A stretch of DNA of 64,000 bases from Streptomyces cirratus (lineage in GTDB: Bacteria > Actinomycetota > Actinomycetes > Streptomycetales > Streptomycetaceae): NCBI RefSeq assembly GCF_014650775.1, contig NZ_BMVP01000001.1, positions 62,001 through 126,000 of the forward strand. Direction: 5' to 3'. A program made the translations under genes and the position numbers. This document shows, piece by piece, positions 25,118 to 33,340 of the stretch (positions within the stretch are counted from its first letter, which is position 1; each line of letters begins with the position of its first letter). The notes under the pieces are model-generated. The model was given only the letters and a program-made list of their open reading frames with translations, searched no databases and was not told the DNA's origin.

Positions 25118-25372
25118 GTGTTCCCCTCCATCTCGCTCGCCGAGGAAATCGGCCTGGCCGTACTGCTGGTGGCCGCGCTGGTCTGGGTCATGGGCCTCGG
25201 CCGCATGCTGTGGGACAGCCGGTTCCACCCGCCGCAGCCGGGCTCCCGCGAGGGTCTCGCGGCCATCCCGGGCCAGCGCGGCCCGGCCGGCCACCCGATG
25301 GAGACGGTCGAGCTGACCGAGGAGGAGGAACGGGCCTTCGCGGGCCTGATCCGCACCATCGCCCTCCACTGA
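25118..25372 (+). CDS. Small membrane protein of unknown function
   Basis: The 84-residue product has one N-terminal membrane helix (about residues 8-28, EIGLAVLLVAALVWVMGLG), then a Pro/Gly-rich linker and an acidic C-terminal helix (ELTEEEERAFAGLIRTI). GTG 25118 follows CGGAGGA at correct spacing. It ends at a strong bidirectional terminator. No family is recognised. Confidence 0.65.
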   Translation: MFPSISLAEEIGLAVLLVAALVWVMGLGRMLWDSRFHPPQPGSREGLAAIPGQRGPAGHPMETVELTEEEERAFAGLIRTIALH

Positions 25373-25383
25373 CCACCCCGTCC

Positions 25384-25434
25384 CGCGCGAACGCCCTCCC
25401 ACCCCGCTCGGGGGTGTGGGAGGGCGTTCGCGCG
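25384..25434. terminator. Strong bidirectional terminator
   Basis: The two arms of about 22-24 bases (25384-25405 and 25411-25434) share CGCGCGAACGCCCTCCCA and its complement, with a small AC bulge near the loop. It separates the convergent 84-residue gene and dapD, starting 12 bases after one stop and ending 8 bases from the other. Confidence 0.85.
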
Positions 25435-25441
25435 TACCGGG

Positions 25442-26422
25442 TCAGTTGTGGCTGTGCAGGACCTCGTTCAGGCCGCCCCAGACCGCGTTGTTGGGGCGGG
25501 CCTCCACGGCGCCGGTGACCGAGTTGCGGCGGAAGAGGATGTTGCTCGCGCCCGAGAGCTCCAGGGCCTTGACGATCTGGCCGTCCGGGAGGGTGACGCG
25601 GGTGCCCGCGGTCACGTAGAGGCCGGCCTCGACGATGCACTCGTCGCCCAGCGCGATGCCGACACCCGCCTCCGCGCCGACCAGGCAGCGCTCGCCGATC
25701 GAGATGATCTGCTTGCCGCCGCCCGAGAGGGTGCCCATGGTGGAGGCGCCGCCGCCGATGTCGGAGCCGTCGCCGACCACGACGCCCGCCGAGATGCGGC
25801 CCTCGATCATGGAGGTGCCGAGGGTGCCGGCGTTGAAGTTGACGAAGCCCTCGTGCATGACGGTGGTGCCCTCGGCGAGGTGCGCACCGAGGCGGACGCG
25901 GTCCGCGTCGGCGATGCGGACGCCCTTGGGGGCGACGTAGTCCGTCATCCGCGGGAACTTGTCGATCGAGGTGACCTGGAGGTGCAGGCCCTCGGCGCGG
26001 GCGTTCAGCCGGACGGTCTCCACCTGGTCGACGGCGACCGGGCCGAGCGAGGTCCACGCGACGTTCGCGAGCAGGCCGAAGAGGCCGTCCAGGCTCTGGC
26101 CGTGCGGCTTGACCAGGCGGTGGCTGAGCAGGTGCAGGCGCAGGTACGCGTCGTGCGCGTCCAGCGGCTTGTCGTCCAGCGAGGCGATCACGGTACGGAC
26201 GGCTACGACCTCGACGCCACGGCGCGCGTCCGGCCCGACGGCCTTGGGCGCGGCCTCGCCCAGGAGCTCCACGGCCTGCTCGGCGGTGAGGCGCTCGGTG
26301 CCGGCCGGGCCGGGCTCGGCGACCAGCTCGGGGGCGGGGAACCAGGTGTCGAGGACGGTGCCGTCGGCGGCGAGGGTGGCAAGTCCGGCGGCGACGGCGC
26401 CGGTGGTACGCGTAGCAGTCAT
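25442..26422 (-). CDS. dapD: 2,3,4,5-tetrahydropyridine-2,6-dicarboxylate N-succinyltransferase
   Basis: The 326-residue enzyme succinylates tetrahydrodipicolinate in the lysine and diaminopimelate pathway. The N-terminal half is the actinobacterial type. The C-terminal half is a left-handed beta helix built on hexapeptide repeats, with [20 protein letters not shown] as the core. The start follows only nine bases after the stop of the MFS gene, so the two may share a transcript. DapD feeds peptidoglycan synthesis as well as lysine. Confidence 0.95.
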   Translation of the reverse strand: MTATRTTGAVAAGLATLAADGTVLDTWFPAPELVAEPGPAGTERLTAEQAVELLGEAAPKAVGPDARRGVEVVAVRTVIASLDDKPLDAHDAYLRLHLLSHRLVKPHGQSLDGLFGLLANVAWTSLGPVAVDQVETVRLNARAEGLHLQVTSIDKFPRMTDYVAPKGVRIADADRVRLGAHLAEGTTVMHEGFVNFNAGTLGTSMIEGRISAGVVVGDGSDIGGGASTMGTLSGGGKQIISIGERCLVGAEAGVGIALGDECIVEAGLYVTAGTRVTLPDGQIVKALELSGASNILFRRNSVTGAVEARPNNAVWGGLNEVLHSHN

Positions 26423-26431
26423 ATCCGAAAC

Positions 26432-27685
26432 CTAACCGGCCAGGGCCTGCGGTTGCGAACCGGTCTCATGTGCCGGGCGCGCTGTGTCCTCAAGGGCTCG
26501 GCGGCCGGCCTCCCGTCGTGCCTGCCGTGCCGACGCCCAGAACACCGCTCCGCCCGAGCCCGCCGCGAGCGCCGCGCACAGCGGCCAGAGCAGCCCGGGC
26601 GCGGCGGCGTACAGCGCCCCGCCCAGCGGGGCGCCGAGGACGACCCCGCTGACCGAGACGCCGGCGTACAGGCTCTGGAAGCGCCCGACCGCGTGCTCGG
26701 GCGCCTGGTCGGCCACGTAGGCGGTGGCGGTGGTCTTGTACAGGATCTCCCCGAGGCTCATCAGCACCATCATGGTGACGGCGCTCGCCGCGCCCGCCCC
26801 GGCCAGCAGCGCGGCGTACCCGGCGCCGACGAGCAGGAGCCCGGTGGCGATGACGGGGAGCGGCGGCCGGTTGCGCAGGGCGAGGACGGCGGGCAGTTCC
26901 AGCAGCAGGATGACGCCCCCGTTGAGGGCGATGACCAGCCCGAAGGCGCCGACGTCGAGGCCGTGGTCGGCGAGGAAGACCGGGAAGGTGCCGTACTGCT
27001 GGCGGTAGACGAGGTCGGTGACGAGGATGGCGCCGAGGAGGACGAGCACCGCCGGCCGCGCCCGCAGCTCGGGCCAGACGCCCCCGCCGCCGTCCGGGGC
27101 CGAGGCGCGCTTCGAGGAGGCGCCGCGGGCCGGGACGACGCGGGCGGTCCACACGGCGAAGAGGAGGGTGCCGACCCCGTCGGCGACGAACAGCCAGTCG
27201 TAGGAGAGGGCGCTCGCGACGAGGGCCCCCAGCGGCGGACCGATGGTGAAGCCGCCGTTGGCGACGCAGCGCACCACGGCGAAGGCCTGCCGGCGGGCCC
27301 CTTCCGGCACGATGACGGCGACCAGCGAGGAGTTCGCGGCGCGGACCACCCCGGAGGCGTACTCGGCCAGCGGGAGGGCTGCGTACAGCAGCGGGTCGGA
27401 CAGCAGCGGGAAGGCCATGAGGGTGAGCCCGCCGAGGCCGGCCGCGGCGAGGAGGACCCGCCGGTGTCCGAAGCGGTCGCCGTACCAGCCTCCGGTGAAG
27501 TTCCCGGCGACCAGGCCGATGCCTCCGACGCCGACGGCGACACCCGCCTGGCCCGGGCCCAGTCCGCGCGGGCCGGACAGGTACAGGAAGACGAAGACGA
27601 ACGTGAAGCTGACGACGGCGTTGACGAACACCCCCGCGGCCAGCAGCCAGACCGCTCTCGGCACGTCCTTGAACCCCTGCGGCAC
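26432..27685 (-). CDS. MFS transporter
   Basis: The 417-residue protein has about twelve hydrophobic segments and the MFS loop motif GGWYGDRFGHRRVLL between helices 2 and 3. An YVADQAPEHAVGRFQSLY block follows the second half's loop. GTG 27685 is chosen since GGGGG precedes it by about seven bases. The gene is divergent from an HxlR-peroxiredoxin fusion with a 25-bp palindrome between them, so drug or oxidant-triggered efflux is an inference. Its stop lies nine bases before dapD, suggesting readthrough. Confidence 0.88.
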   Translation of the reverse strand: MPQGFKDVPRAVWLLAAGVFVNAVVSFTFVFVFLYLSGPRGLGPGQAGVAVGVGGIGLVAGNFTGGWYGDRFGHRRVLLAAAGLGGLTLMAFPLLSDPLLYAALPLAEYASGVVRAANSSLVAVIVPEGARRQAFAVVRCVANGGFTIGPPLGALVASALSYDWLFVADGVGTLLFAVWTARVVPARGASSKRASAPDGGGGVWPELRARPAVLVLLGAILVTDLVYRQQYGTFPVFLADHGLDVGAFGLVIALNGGVILLLELPAVLALRNRPPLPVIATGLLLVGAGYAALLAGAGAASAVTMMVLMSLGEILYKTTATAYVADQAPEHAVGRFQSLYAGVSVSGVVLGAPLGGALYAAAPGLLWPLCAALAAGSGGAVFWASARQARREAGRRALEDTARPAHETGSQPQALAG

Positions 27686-27700
27686 GGCCGCCCACCCCCG

Positions 27701-27725
27701 AGTCAGTTCCCTTTGGGAACTGACT
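27701..27725. promoter_or_regulatory. 25-bp perfect palindrome, candidate HxlR operator
   Basis: AGTCAGTTCCC and GGGAACTGACT are perfect inverted repeats around TTT. The centre is about 28 bases upstream of the MFS start and 57 bases upstream of the HxlR-peroxiredoxin start. It would cover or border both promoters. Confidence 0.75.
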
Positions 27726-27769
27726 GTGTCAGCATGGCGGCCCGGGGTCAAACGGACAAGGGAGTTCCC

Positions 27770-28675
27770 ATGGCGCAGCGCACCGGCCTCGGCGACGCGG
27801 TCTGCTCCATCGCCCAGGCCCTCGACGTGGTCGGGGACTGGTGGACGCTGCTGATCGTGCGCGACGCCGCGCGCGGCGTGCACCGCTTCGAGGAGTTCCA
27901 GCGCGAGCTGGGCATGTCCCGCAAGGTGCTCACCGAGCGGCTGAAACTGCTCGTCGACGCCGGGGTGCTGGCGCGCACGCCGTACCAGGAACGCCCGGTA
28001 CGGCACGAGTACCGGCTGACCCCGCGCGGGCGGGGCCTGCTGCCGGTGCTGGTCGCCCTCCAGGACTGGGGCGACGCCTGGATCCTCGGAGAGGGAGAGA
28101 TGACGGCGACGACCGACGAAGCCTCGCGCGAGGCGGTACGGGTGCACGCGCTGCGCGGCACGCGGCTGCCGGAGCTGCTGCTGCCGGACCGCTTCGGCGA
28201 GCTGCGCGACCCGGTGGCGGACACCCCGTTCACCGTCCTGTACTGCTTCCCGGGCGCGTACGCCCGCGCGGAGTCCTACCCGCCCCACTGGGCGGGGATC
28301 CCGGGCGCCAAGGGTTGCACGCTGGAGTCGTGCACGTACCGGGACCAGCTGGCGGAGTTCACCGCGGCGGGCGCGACGGTCCACGGGGTGTCCACCCAAC
28401 GTCCCGACGAGCAGCGGGAGTTCGCGCAGGCGGAGCAGCTTCGGTTCCCGCTGCTCTCGGACGCGGGCCTCGAACTGGTGGCGGCGCTCCGGTTGCCGAC
28501 CTTCCGGGCGGCGGGGGTGAGCCGGATCAAGCGGCTGACGCTGGTGGTGGACCGGGAGCGGACGGTGCGCGAGGTGTTCTACCCGATCCGGGACGTCGAG
28601 GCGAGCGTCCGGGCGGCCCTCACCGCGGTGCGCGGGGCCGCCCCCGAGTCGGCCCGAGGTCCGGCCCGGCCGTGA
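27770..28675 (+). CDS. HxlR-type regulator fused to an AhpC/TSA-like peroxiredoxin domain
   Basis: The protein is 301 residues. Residues 1-110 form an HxlR winged helix, with the family N-terminal Cys at 12 (AVCSIAQAL), then DWWTLLIVRDAARG and the wing VRHEYRLTPRGRGLLPV. Residues 125-295 form a redoxin domain. Its Prx-like site is PGAKGCTLESCTYRD, with Cys183 and Cys188; Cys159 is nearby. A thiol-based sensor that also reduces peroxide or quinone-type oxidants is an inference from this layout. ATG 27770 follows AAGGGAG. The divergent MFS gene and the palindrome at 27701 suggest the target. Confidence 0.85.
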   Translation: MAQRTGLGDAVCSIAQALDVVGDWWTLLIVRDAARGVHRFEEFQRELGMSRKVLTERLKLLVDAGVLARTPYQERPVRHEYRLTPRGRGLLPVLVALQDWGDAWILGEGEMTATTDEASREAVRVHALRGTRLPELLLPDRFGELRDPVADTPFTVLYCFPGAYARAESYPPHWAGIPGAKGCTLESCTYRDQLAEFTAAGATVHGVSTQRPDEQREFAQAEQLRFPLLSDAGLELVAALRLPTFRAAGVSRIKRLTLVVDRERTVREVFYPIRDVEASVRAALTAVRGAAPESARGPARP

Positions 28676-28677
28676 AA

Positions 28678-28741
28678 CCGGCCGGAGGGTGTCATGAGCC
28701 GGCCGGGACCCGGCCGGGCGGTGTCACGAGCCGGCCGGGCT
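28678..28741. repeat. Tandem duplication of a 32-bp unit between convergent genes
   Basis: Unit 1 (28678-28709) and unit 2 (28710-28741) share CCGGCCGG, GGTGTCA and GAGCCGGCCGGG, differing at about four bases. The CCGGCCGG cores can pair within or between units, so it may act as a bidirectional terminator for the HxlR fusion and the TetR gene. The second unit reaches the TetR stop. Confidence 0.7.
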
Positions 28742-29267
28742 AGGGCCGGCCCAGCACCCGTGCCAGCAGCTCGCGCGCGTACGGCTCGTCGTAGGCGGCC
28801 TCGGTCAGCAGCACATGGAGGCTGATGCCGTCCACCACCGCCGCCACCGCCCGGGCCGTCGCCGCGTCCACCCGCTCGCCGAGCGCGGCCGCCACCGCCT
28901 CGCACCACTCGGCCGCCACCGGCCGCAGCGCCGGCTTGCGCAGGGCGGCGAGGTACAGCTCGTACTCCAGCTCCGCCCGCGCCCGGTCCGCCGTCAGGAA
29001 CTCCCCCAGCCGGCGGGCCAGCGCGGTCGCCAGGTCGCCGTCCCCCAGGCCCGTCAGCACCGTCGCGAAGCCCTCGTTCGCCTGCCGCAGCGCCGCCACC
29101 AGCAGCTCGTCCAGCGTCGCGAAGTGGTACGTGGTCGACCCCAGCGGCACGTCGGCCTCCGCAGCCACGCTCCGGTGGCTCAGCCCGGCGATGCCCTTGG
29201 CTCCGACCACCCGGATCGCCGCGTCGATGATCCGCCGGCGCCGGTCGGGGTCGTGGCGGCGGGCCAT
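28740..29267 (-). CDS. TetR/AcrR family transcriptional regulator
   Basis: The 175-residue protein has an N-terminal helix-turn-helix (about residues 10-55) with GIAGLSHRSVAAEADVPLGS and TTYHFATLDELL. The C-terminal ligand domain is helical and small. Its ATG overlaps the SMR stop (TGATG), so the two are translated from one message. Control of the SMR efflux gene through the long palindrome at 29578-29619 is the natural inference. Confidence 0.9.
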   Translation of the reverse strand: MARRHDPDRRRRIIDAAIRVVGAKGIAGLSHRSVAAEADVPLGSTTYHFATLDELLVAALRQANEGFATVLTGLGDGDLATALARRLGEFLTADRARAELEYELYLAALRKPALRPVAAEWCEAVAAALGERVDAATARAVAAVVDGISLHVLLTEAAYDEPYARELLARVLGRP

Positions 29268-29590
29268 CAGTGGGCCGCCCCGCCGAGGTTCAGCAGGACG
29301 ACCCCGCCGATGATCAGCCCTATCCCGGCGATCTTCGCCGCGGTGGCGGCCTCCCCCATGAACACCATCCCGATGGCGGCGATGGCGGCCGTGCCGACCC
29401 CGGCCCATATCGCGTAGGCCGTGCCCACCGACATCGATTTCAGCGTCTGCGCGAGCAGGGTGAAGGCGATGGCGTACCCCAGCAGCGTACCGAGCGAGGG
29501 CCAGAGCCGGGTGAAGCCGTCGCTGTACTTCATGGCGGTGGTCCCGGCCACCTCGGAGGCGATGGCCGCGGCGAGCAGTACGTAGGGCAT
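29267..29590 (-). CDS. Small multidrug resistance (SMR) efflux protein
   Basis: The 107-residue protein has four hydrophobic helices. The essential Glu of the SMR family is Glu13 in ASEVAGTTAMK, and WAGVGTAAIAAIG is the conserved third-helix block. SMR dimers exchange protons for cationic drugs or guanidinium across the membrane. The start ATG at 29590 lies inside a long palindrome, which suggests tight repression by the TetR product encoded next. Confidence 0.93.
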   Translation of the reverse strand: MPYVLLAAAIASEVAGTTAMKYSDGFTRLWPSLGTLLGYAIAFTLLAQTLKSMSVGTAYAIWAGVGTAAIAAIGMVFMGEAATAAKIAGIGLIIGGVVLLNLGGAAH

Positions 29591-29619
29591 GTGTACAACA
29601 GTACACATGCCCTACGTAC
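29578..29619. promoter_or_regulatory. 42-bp palindrome overlapping the SMR start codon
   Basis: The left arm GTACGTAGGGCATGTGTAC (29578-29596) and right arm (29601-29619) are exact reverse complements around AACA. The first codons of the SMR gene lie in one arm, so ATGCCCTACGTAC can be read on both strands. It is the likely TetR operator. Confidence 0.8.
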
Positions 29620-29639
29620 ACGCGTACACAAAAGGGGCC

Positions 29640-31010
29640 TCAGTTCAGCGTGAACCAGGCCGCACGCGCCTTCTTCCACTCCGGGTGCGCGAGGTCCTTG
29701 GCCTCGACCCCGTCGCCGTACAGGTCCGCCGAGCCGCTGTCGGTGATCAGCTGCACCCGCGCGCCCGGGAGCGACAGGTCCGGCACCTCCACGATGGCCT
29801 CCCAGCCGCCCGGGTCGGTCGTCGGCAGGTCGGCCCGCTTGACCGGGGCGTGGCCGGCGATCCCGTCCCACTGGTAGAGGGCGTACGGGTCGGAGTTGTC
29901 GTCGGCTGCCCAGGAGCCGGCCAGGATCAGGTACTGGTCCGCCGCGTTCTTGCGGATGTCCCGGACGGAGAGGCCCCCCAGGTCGAGCTCGACGCCCGTG
30001 CCGAAGGCGGCCTTGGCGCCGCTGGAGAGCACCTTGTCGAAGTTGGTCACCGGCACGAGCAGCGCCTTGCCGCCCGGCACGACGGGTACCAGCGGAGCCC
30101 GGAAGCCCACGTAGGCGGTGGAAGTGGAGCCCGGCGCGAACTCCAGCCCCTCGACGTTGAACCCGTCGATCTGCTTGGGCGCCTCGCCGGCCGCGGTCCC
30201 GGCGGCGAAGCCGTACCGGTTCCCGTTCGCCTCGTCCCAGGCCACCAGGTCGTCGCGGAGCTGCTTGTACGAGCGCCCGTACGCGAGCTGCGTACCCGGG
30301 CCGGAGCCGCTGACGGTCGTGGTGAACACCGTGTTCCGGGGCGCCTTGTACTCGCCGTCCTTGTTGTTCCCGAGCGAACCGGTCCAGTAGATGGTGTTGC
30401 CGACCCGGGTCGCCCCCTCGATGTCCACCTCCTTGGTGACACCGAGCTGCGAGCTGAGGTCCCAGGTCCTGACGGGCGCGGCCGAGCGCGAACGGTCGTA
30501 CAGGCGCAGGACGTTGTTCTCGTCGTCGGCGACGACGGTGTAGCCGCCGCCGACGTCCACGGCGGCCGAGGAGTCCGAGGCGCCGCTGAGGTAGCGGGCG
30601 TCGGCCGGGTTCCGCACCGCCGCGGAGGCGGCGTAGGACAGGGTCCTGGTGGCGGTCTTGCCGCCGAGGCCGGTCACCTTGACGGTCAGGTTGGTGTAGC
30701 CGCGGCCGCGTGCGGTGACGGCGAGCTGCCGTACCGCGCCGGTCCCTGTGACCGTGACGTCGCCGGTGCCGGCGACGGAGGCCTTGCTGGACGCGGAGGC
30801 GCTGACGGTCAGCGCGGACGCGTCGGCGCCGCTCTGCCCGACGCTCACGTCGACGGTCTGGTCGCCGACGCCGCCGACGGAGCCGGAGAGGTAGGAGGCG
30901 GACAGCGCGATGGTCGGCGTCCCGTAGGTGACCGCCCGCGCGGGCACGACGGTGACCGTCCCGGCGACGACGAGCGCCGCGATCCCTGCGATACCAAGCT
31001 GCTTCTTCAT
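29640..31010 (-). CDS. Secreted DUF3616-like beta-propeller protein
   Basis: The 456-residue protein has a Sec signal peptide (MKKQLGIAGIAALVVAG, cleavage near ARAVT). Residues 30-125 look like bacterial Ig or cadherin-like repeats, with many Thr and Val. From about 125 the sequence resembles DUF3616: VVADDENNVLRLYDR, DIEGATRVGNTIYWTGSLGNNKDGEYK and GFNVEGLEFAP. A glycan- or phosphate-related extracellular hydrolase has been guessed for such propellers but is not established. ATG 31010 fits the signal peptide. It shares no operon with its neighbours. Confidence 0.75.
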   Translation of the reverse strand: MKKQLGIAGIAALVVAGTVTVVPARAVTYGTPTIALSASYLSGSVGGVGDQTVDVSVGQSGADASALTVSASASSKASVAGTGDVTVTGTGAVRQLAVTARGRGYTNLTVKVTGLGGKTATRTLSYAASAAVRNPADARYLSGASDSSAAVDVGGGYTVVADDENNVLRLYDRSRSAAPVRTWDLSSQLGVTKEVDIEGATRVGNTIYWTGSLGNNKDGEYKAPRNTVFTTTVSGSGPGTQLAYGRSYKQLRDDLVAWDEANGNRYGFAAGTAAGEAPKQIDGFNVEGLEFAPGSTSTAYVGFRAPLVPVVPGGKALLVPVTNFDKVLSSGAKAAFGTGVELDLGGLSVRDIRKNAADQYLILAGSWAADDNSDPYALYQWDGIAGHAPVKRADLPTTDPGGWEAIVEVPDLSLPGARVQLITDSGSADLYGDGVEAKDLAHPEWKKARAAWFTLN

Positions 31011-31156
31011 CGGTGACTCCCACGACCGGAACCGGTGGCCGCCTCGTCCGGCTGCCGCCTCGAAGATTCGGCCACCGCGGCCAACTGCCGGTGCACTGTG
31101 CCCGTCCGCCGGAAGAACACCGCGGGCCCCGCGACGACGCCGGGCCCGGCAACGGC

Positions 31157-31190
31157 GAAGGCCCCCGGCACGACGGCGCCGGGGGCCTTC
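31157..31190 (-). terminator. Terminator of the suf operon
   Basis: GAAGGCCCCCGGC (31157-31169) pairs perfectly with GCCGGGGGCCTTC (31178-31190) around an eight-base loop, 24 bases past the sufT stop. Confidence 0.8.
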
Positions 31191-31213
31191 ACACGAGCGA
31201 GCGGTCGGACGTT

Positions 31214-31558
31214 TCAGACGTTGAAGCCGAGCGCGCGCAGCTGCTCGCGGCCGTCGTCCGTGATCTTGTCCGGGCCCCACGGCGGCATCCAGACCCAGTT
31301 GATGCGGAGCTCGTTGACGATGCCGTCCGTAGCCGACTTCGCCTGGTCCTCGATGACGTCCGTCAGCGGGCAGGCCGCCGACGTCAGCGTCATGTCGAGG
31401 GTGGCGATGTTCGCGTCGTCGATGTGGATGCCGTAGATCAGGCCCAGGTTGACGACGTCGATGCCCAGCTCGGGGTCGACCACGTCGTAGAGGGCCTCAC
31501 GGACCTCTTCCTCGGTGGCGGGCTTGATCGTCGCCTCGGGCGTCGCGTTCTCGGTCAT
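31214..31558 (-). CDS. SufT-like metal-sulfur cluster assembly factor (DUF59/MIP18 family)
   Basis: The 114-residue protein has the DUF59 layout: VREALYDVVDPELGIDVVNLGLIY and then TSAACPLTDVIEDQ with the conserved Cys. It assists maturation or transfer of Fe-S clusters. It is the last gene of the suf operon, and its ATG overlaps the sufU stop by four bases. ATG 31558 is the first Met with the usual short leader. Confidence 0.9.
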   Translation of the reverse strand: MTENATPEATIKPATEEEVREALYDVVDPELGIDVVNLGLIYGIHIDDANIATLDMTLTSAACPLTDVIEDQAKSATDGIVNELRINWVWMPPWGPDKITDDGREQLRALGFNV

Positions 31559-32016
31559 GCCGTCTTCCTCTCGGCGTCGCCCAGGGCCTGGGCGGTCGCG
31601 TCCTTCCACGCCATCCAGCTCAGCAGAGCACACTTCACCCGCGCCGGATACTTGGAGACGCCGACGAACGCGACGGCGTCCTCCAGCACCTCCTCCATGG
31701 CCTCGTCGGGCTCGATCTTGCCCTTGGACTGCATCATCTCCAGGAACACGCCCTGGATCTTCCGCGCCTCGGCCAGCTCCTTGCCGACGAGCAGCTCGTT
31801 CAGTACGGACGCGCTGGCCTGGCTGATCGAACAGCCCTGGCCCTCGTAGGAGACGTCGGTGAGCGTCTCGCCGTCGTACTTCACACGCAGCGTGATCTCG
31901 TCGCCACAGGTGGGATTGACGTGGTGCACCTCGGCGTCGCCGTCGCGCAGGCCACGCCCGTGCGGGTGCTTGTAGTGGTCCAGGATCAGTTCCTGGTACA
32001 TCGAATCCAGCTTCAC
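31555..32016 (-). CDS. sufU: Fe-S cluster assembly scaffold/sulfur acceptor SufU
   Basis: The 153-residue protein is the zinc-dependent SufU type that accepts persulfide sulfur from SufS. Ligand residues are Cys37 and Asp39 (PTCGDE), Cys62 (QGCSIS) and Cys129 (VKCALLSW). The start is GTG 32016. A 52-base gap with GAC/GAG repeats separates it from sufS; this spacer is open in the same frame but has no start codon. Confidence 0.95.
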   Translation of the reverse strand: MKLDSMYQELILDHYKHPHGRGLRDGDAEVHHVNPTCGDEITLRVKYDGETLTDVSYEGQGCSISQASASVLNELLVGKELAEARKIQGVFLEMMQSKGKIEPDEAMEEVLEDAVAFVGVSKYPARVKCALLSWMAWKDATAQALGDAERKTA

Positions 32017-32068
32017 AGCGTCCTCGTCCGCCTCATCGTCGTCCGCCTCTTCGTCGTCCGACCCGTCG

Positions 32069-33340
32069 TCACCCGAAGAAGTTCCGTACGTGCTCCAGCC
32101 CGTCGATCAGCGCGTCGACGTCGGCGGGAGTGGAGTACAGGTAGAAAGACGCTCGCGTCGTCGCGGGAATTCCGTAGCGCAGGCAGACCGGGCGCGCGCA
32201 GTGGTGCCCCACGCGGACGGCGATGCCCTGCTCGTCCAGCACCTGCCCGACATCGTGCGGGTGGATGTCCCCGAGGACGAAGGAGATCGCGGCGCCGCGG
32301 TCCTCGGCCGTGGTGGGGCCGATGATCCGCAGGTCGGGCACCTCGGCGAGGCGCTTGACCGCGTACTCGGTGATCGCGTGCTCATGAGCGGCGATCTTGT
32401 CCATGCCGATCGCGGTCAGGTAGTCCACGGCCGCGCCGAGGCCGACGGCCTGGGCGATCGGGGGCGTACCCGCCTCGAACTTGTGCGGCGCGGGGGCGTA
32501 GGTCGAGGCGTGCATCGACACGGTCTCGATCATCTCGCCGCCGCCGAGGAACGGGGGCAGGTCCTCCAGGAGCTCCTGGCGGCCCCACAGGACGCCGATG
32601 CCGGTCGGGCCGCACATCTTGTGGCCGGTGAAGGCCACGAAGTCGGCGCCGAGCTGCTGCACGTCGAGCGGCATGTGCGGAGCGGCCTGCGAGGCGTCGA
32701 TCAGCACCAGCGCGCCGACTTCCTGCGCGCGCCGGACGATCGCCTCGGTCGGGTTGACCGTGCCCATGATGTTGGAGACCAGCGTGAAGGAGACGATCTT
32801 CGTCTTCTCCGTGATGACCTCTTCGATGTTGGACAGGTCGAGCCGGCCGTCGTCGGTCAGGCCGAACCACTTCAGCTTCGCGCCGGTGCGCTGCGAGAGC
32901 AGCTGCCACGGCACGATGTTGGAGTGGTGCTCCATCTCCGTGATGGCGATCTCGGTCTCGCGGTCGACCCGGTAGGGCTCGTCGGCCCAGCCGAGCATGT
33001 TCGCGACCAGGTTGAGCGACTCGGAGGCGTTCTTGGTGAAGATCACCTCGTCGCGGCTCGGTGCGTTGATGAAGGCGGCGACCTTGTCGCGGGCGCCCTC
33101 GTACAGCGCCGTGGCCTCCTCGGCGAGCACGTGCACGCCACGGTGGACGTTGGCGTTGTGCTGCTCGTAGTACTCGTTCAACGCGTCGAGGACCTGGCGG
33201 GGCTTCTGTGAGGTCGCCGCGTTGTCCAGGTAGACGATCTTCTTCCCGTCGTGGACCACACGATCCAGCAGGGGGAAGTCCTTGCGGATCGCCTCGTCAA
33301 GCAGATGAGTGCCGGTGAGGAGGCCAGGCAGCTGTGTCAC
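32069..33340 (-). CDS. sufS: Cysteine desulfurase SufS
   Basis: The 423-residue class II (SufS/CsdA) cysteine desulfurase has PLP lysine Lys241 (TGHKMCGPTGIG) and catalytic Cys381 in RVGHHCARPVC. It extracts sulfur from L-cysteine and passes it to SufU. The start overlaps the sufC stop by four bases. Length and motifs match the family. Confidence 0.96.
   Translation of the reverse strand: MTQLPGLLTGTHLLDEAIRKDFPLLDRVVHDGKKIVYLDNAATSQKPRQVLDALNEYYEQHNANVHRGVHVLAEEATALYEGARDKVAAFINAPSRDEVIFTKNASESLNLVANMLGWADEPYRVDRETEIAITEMEHHSNIVPWQLLSQRTGAKLKWFGLTDDGRLDLSNIEEVITEKTKIVSFTLVSNIMGTVNPTEAIVRRAQEVGALVLIDASQAAPHMPLDVQQLGADFVAFTGHKMCGPTGIGVLWGRQELLEDLPPFLGGGEMIETVSMHASTYAPAPHKFEAGTPPIAQAVGLGAAVDYLTAIGMDKIAAHEHAITEYAVKRLAEVPDLRIIGPTTAEDRGAAISFVLGDIHPHDVGQVLDEQGIAVRVGHHCARPVCLRYGIPATTRASFYLYSTPADVDALIDGLEHVRNFFG

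Noticed and set aside
29589..31016. Plus-strand frame starting in the palindrome (MPYVHAYT...)
   Set aside because: The start is a mirror of the SMR start, and the rest is antisense to the DUF3616-like gene with typical shadow composition.
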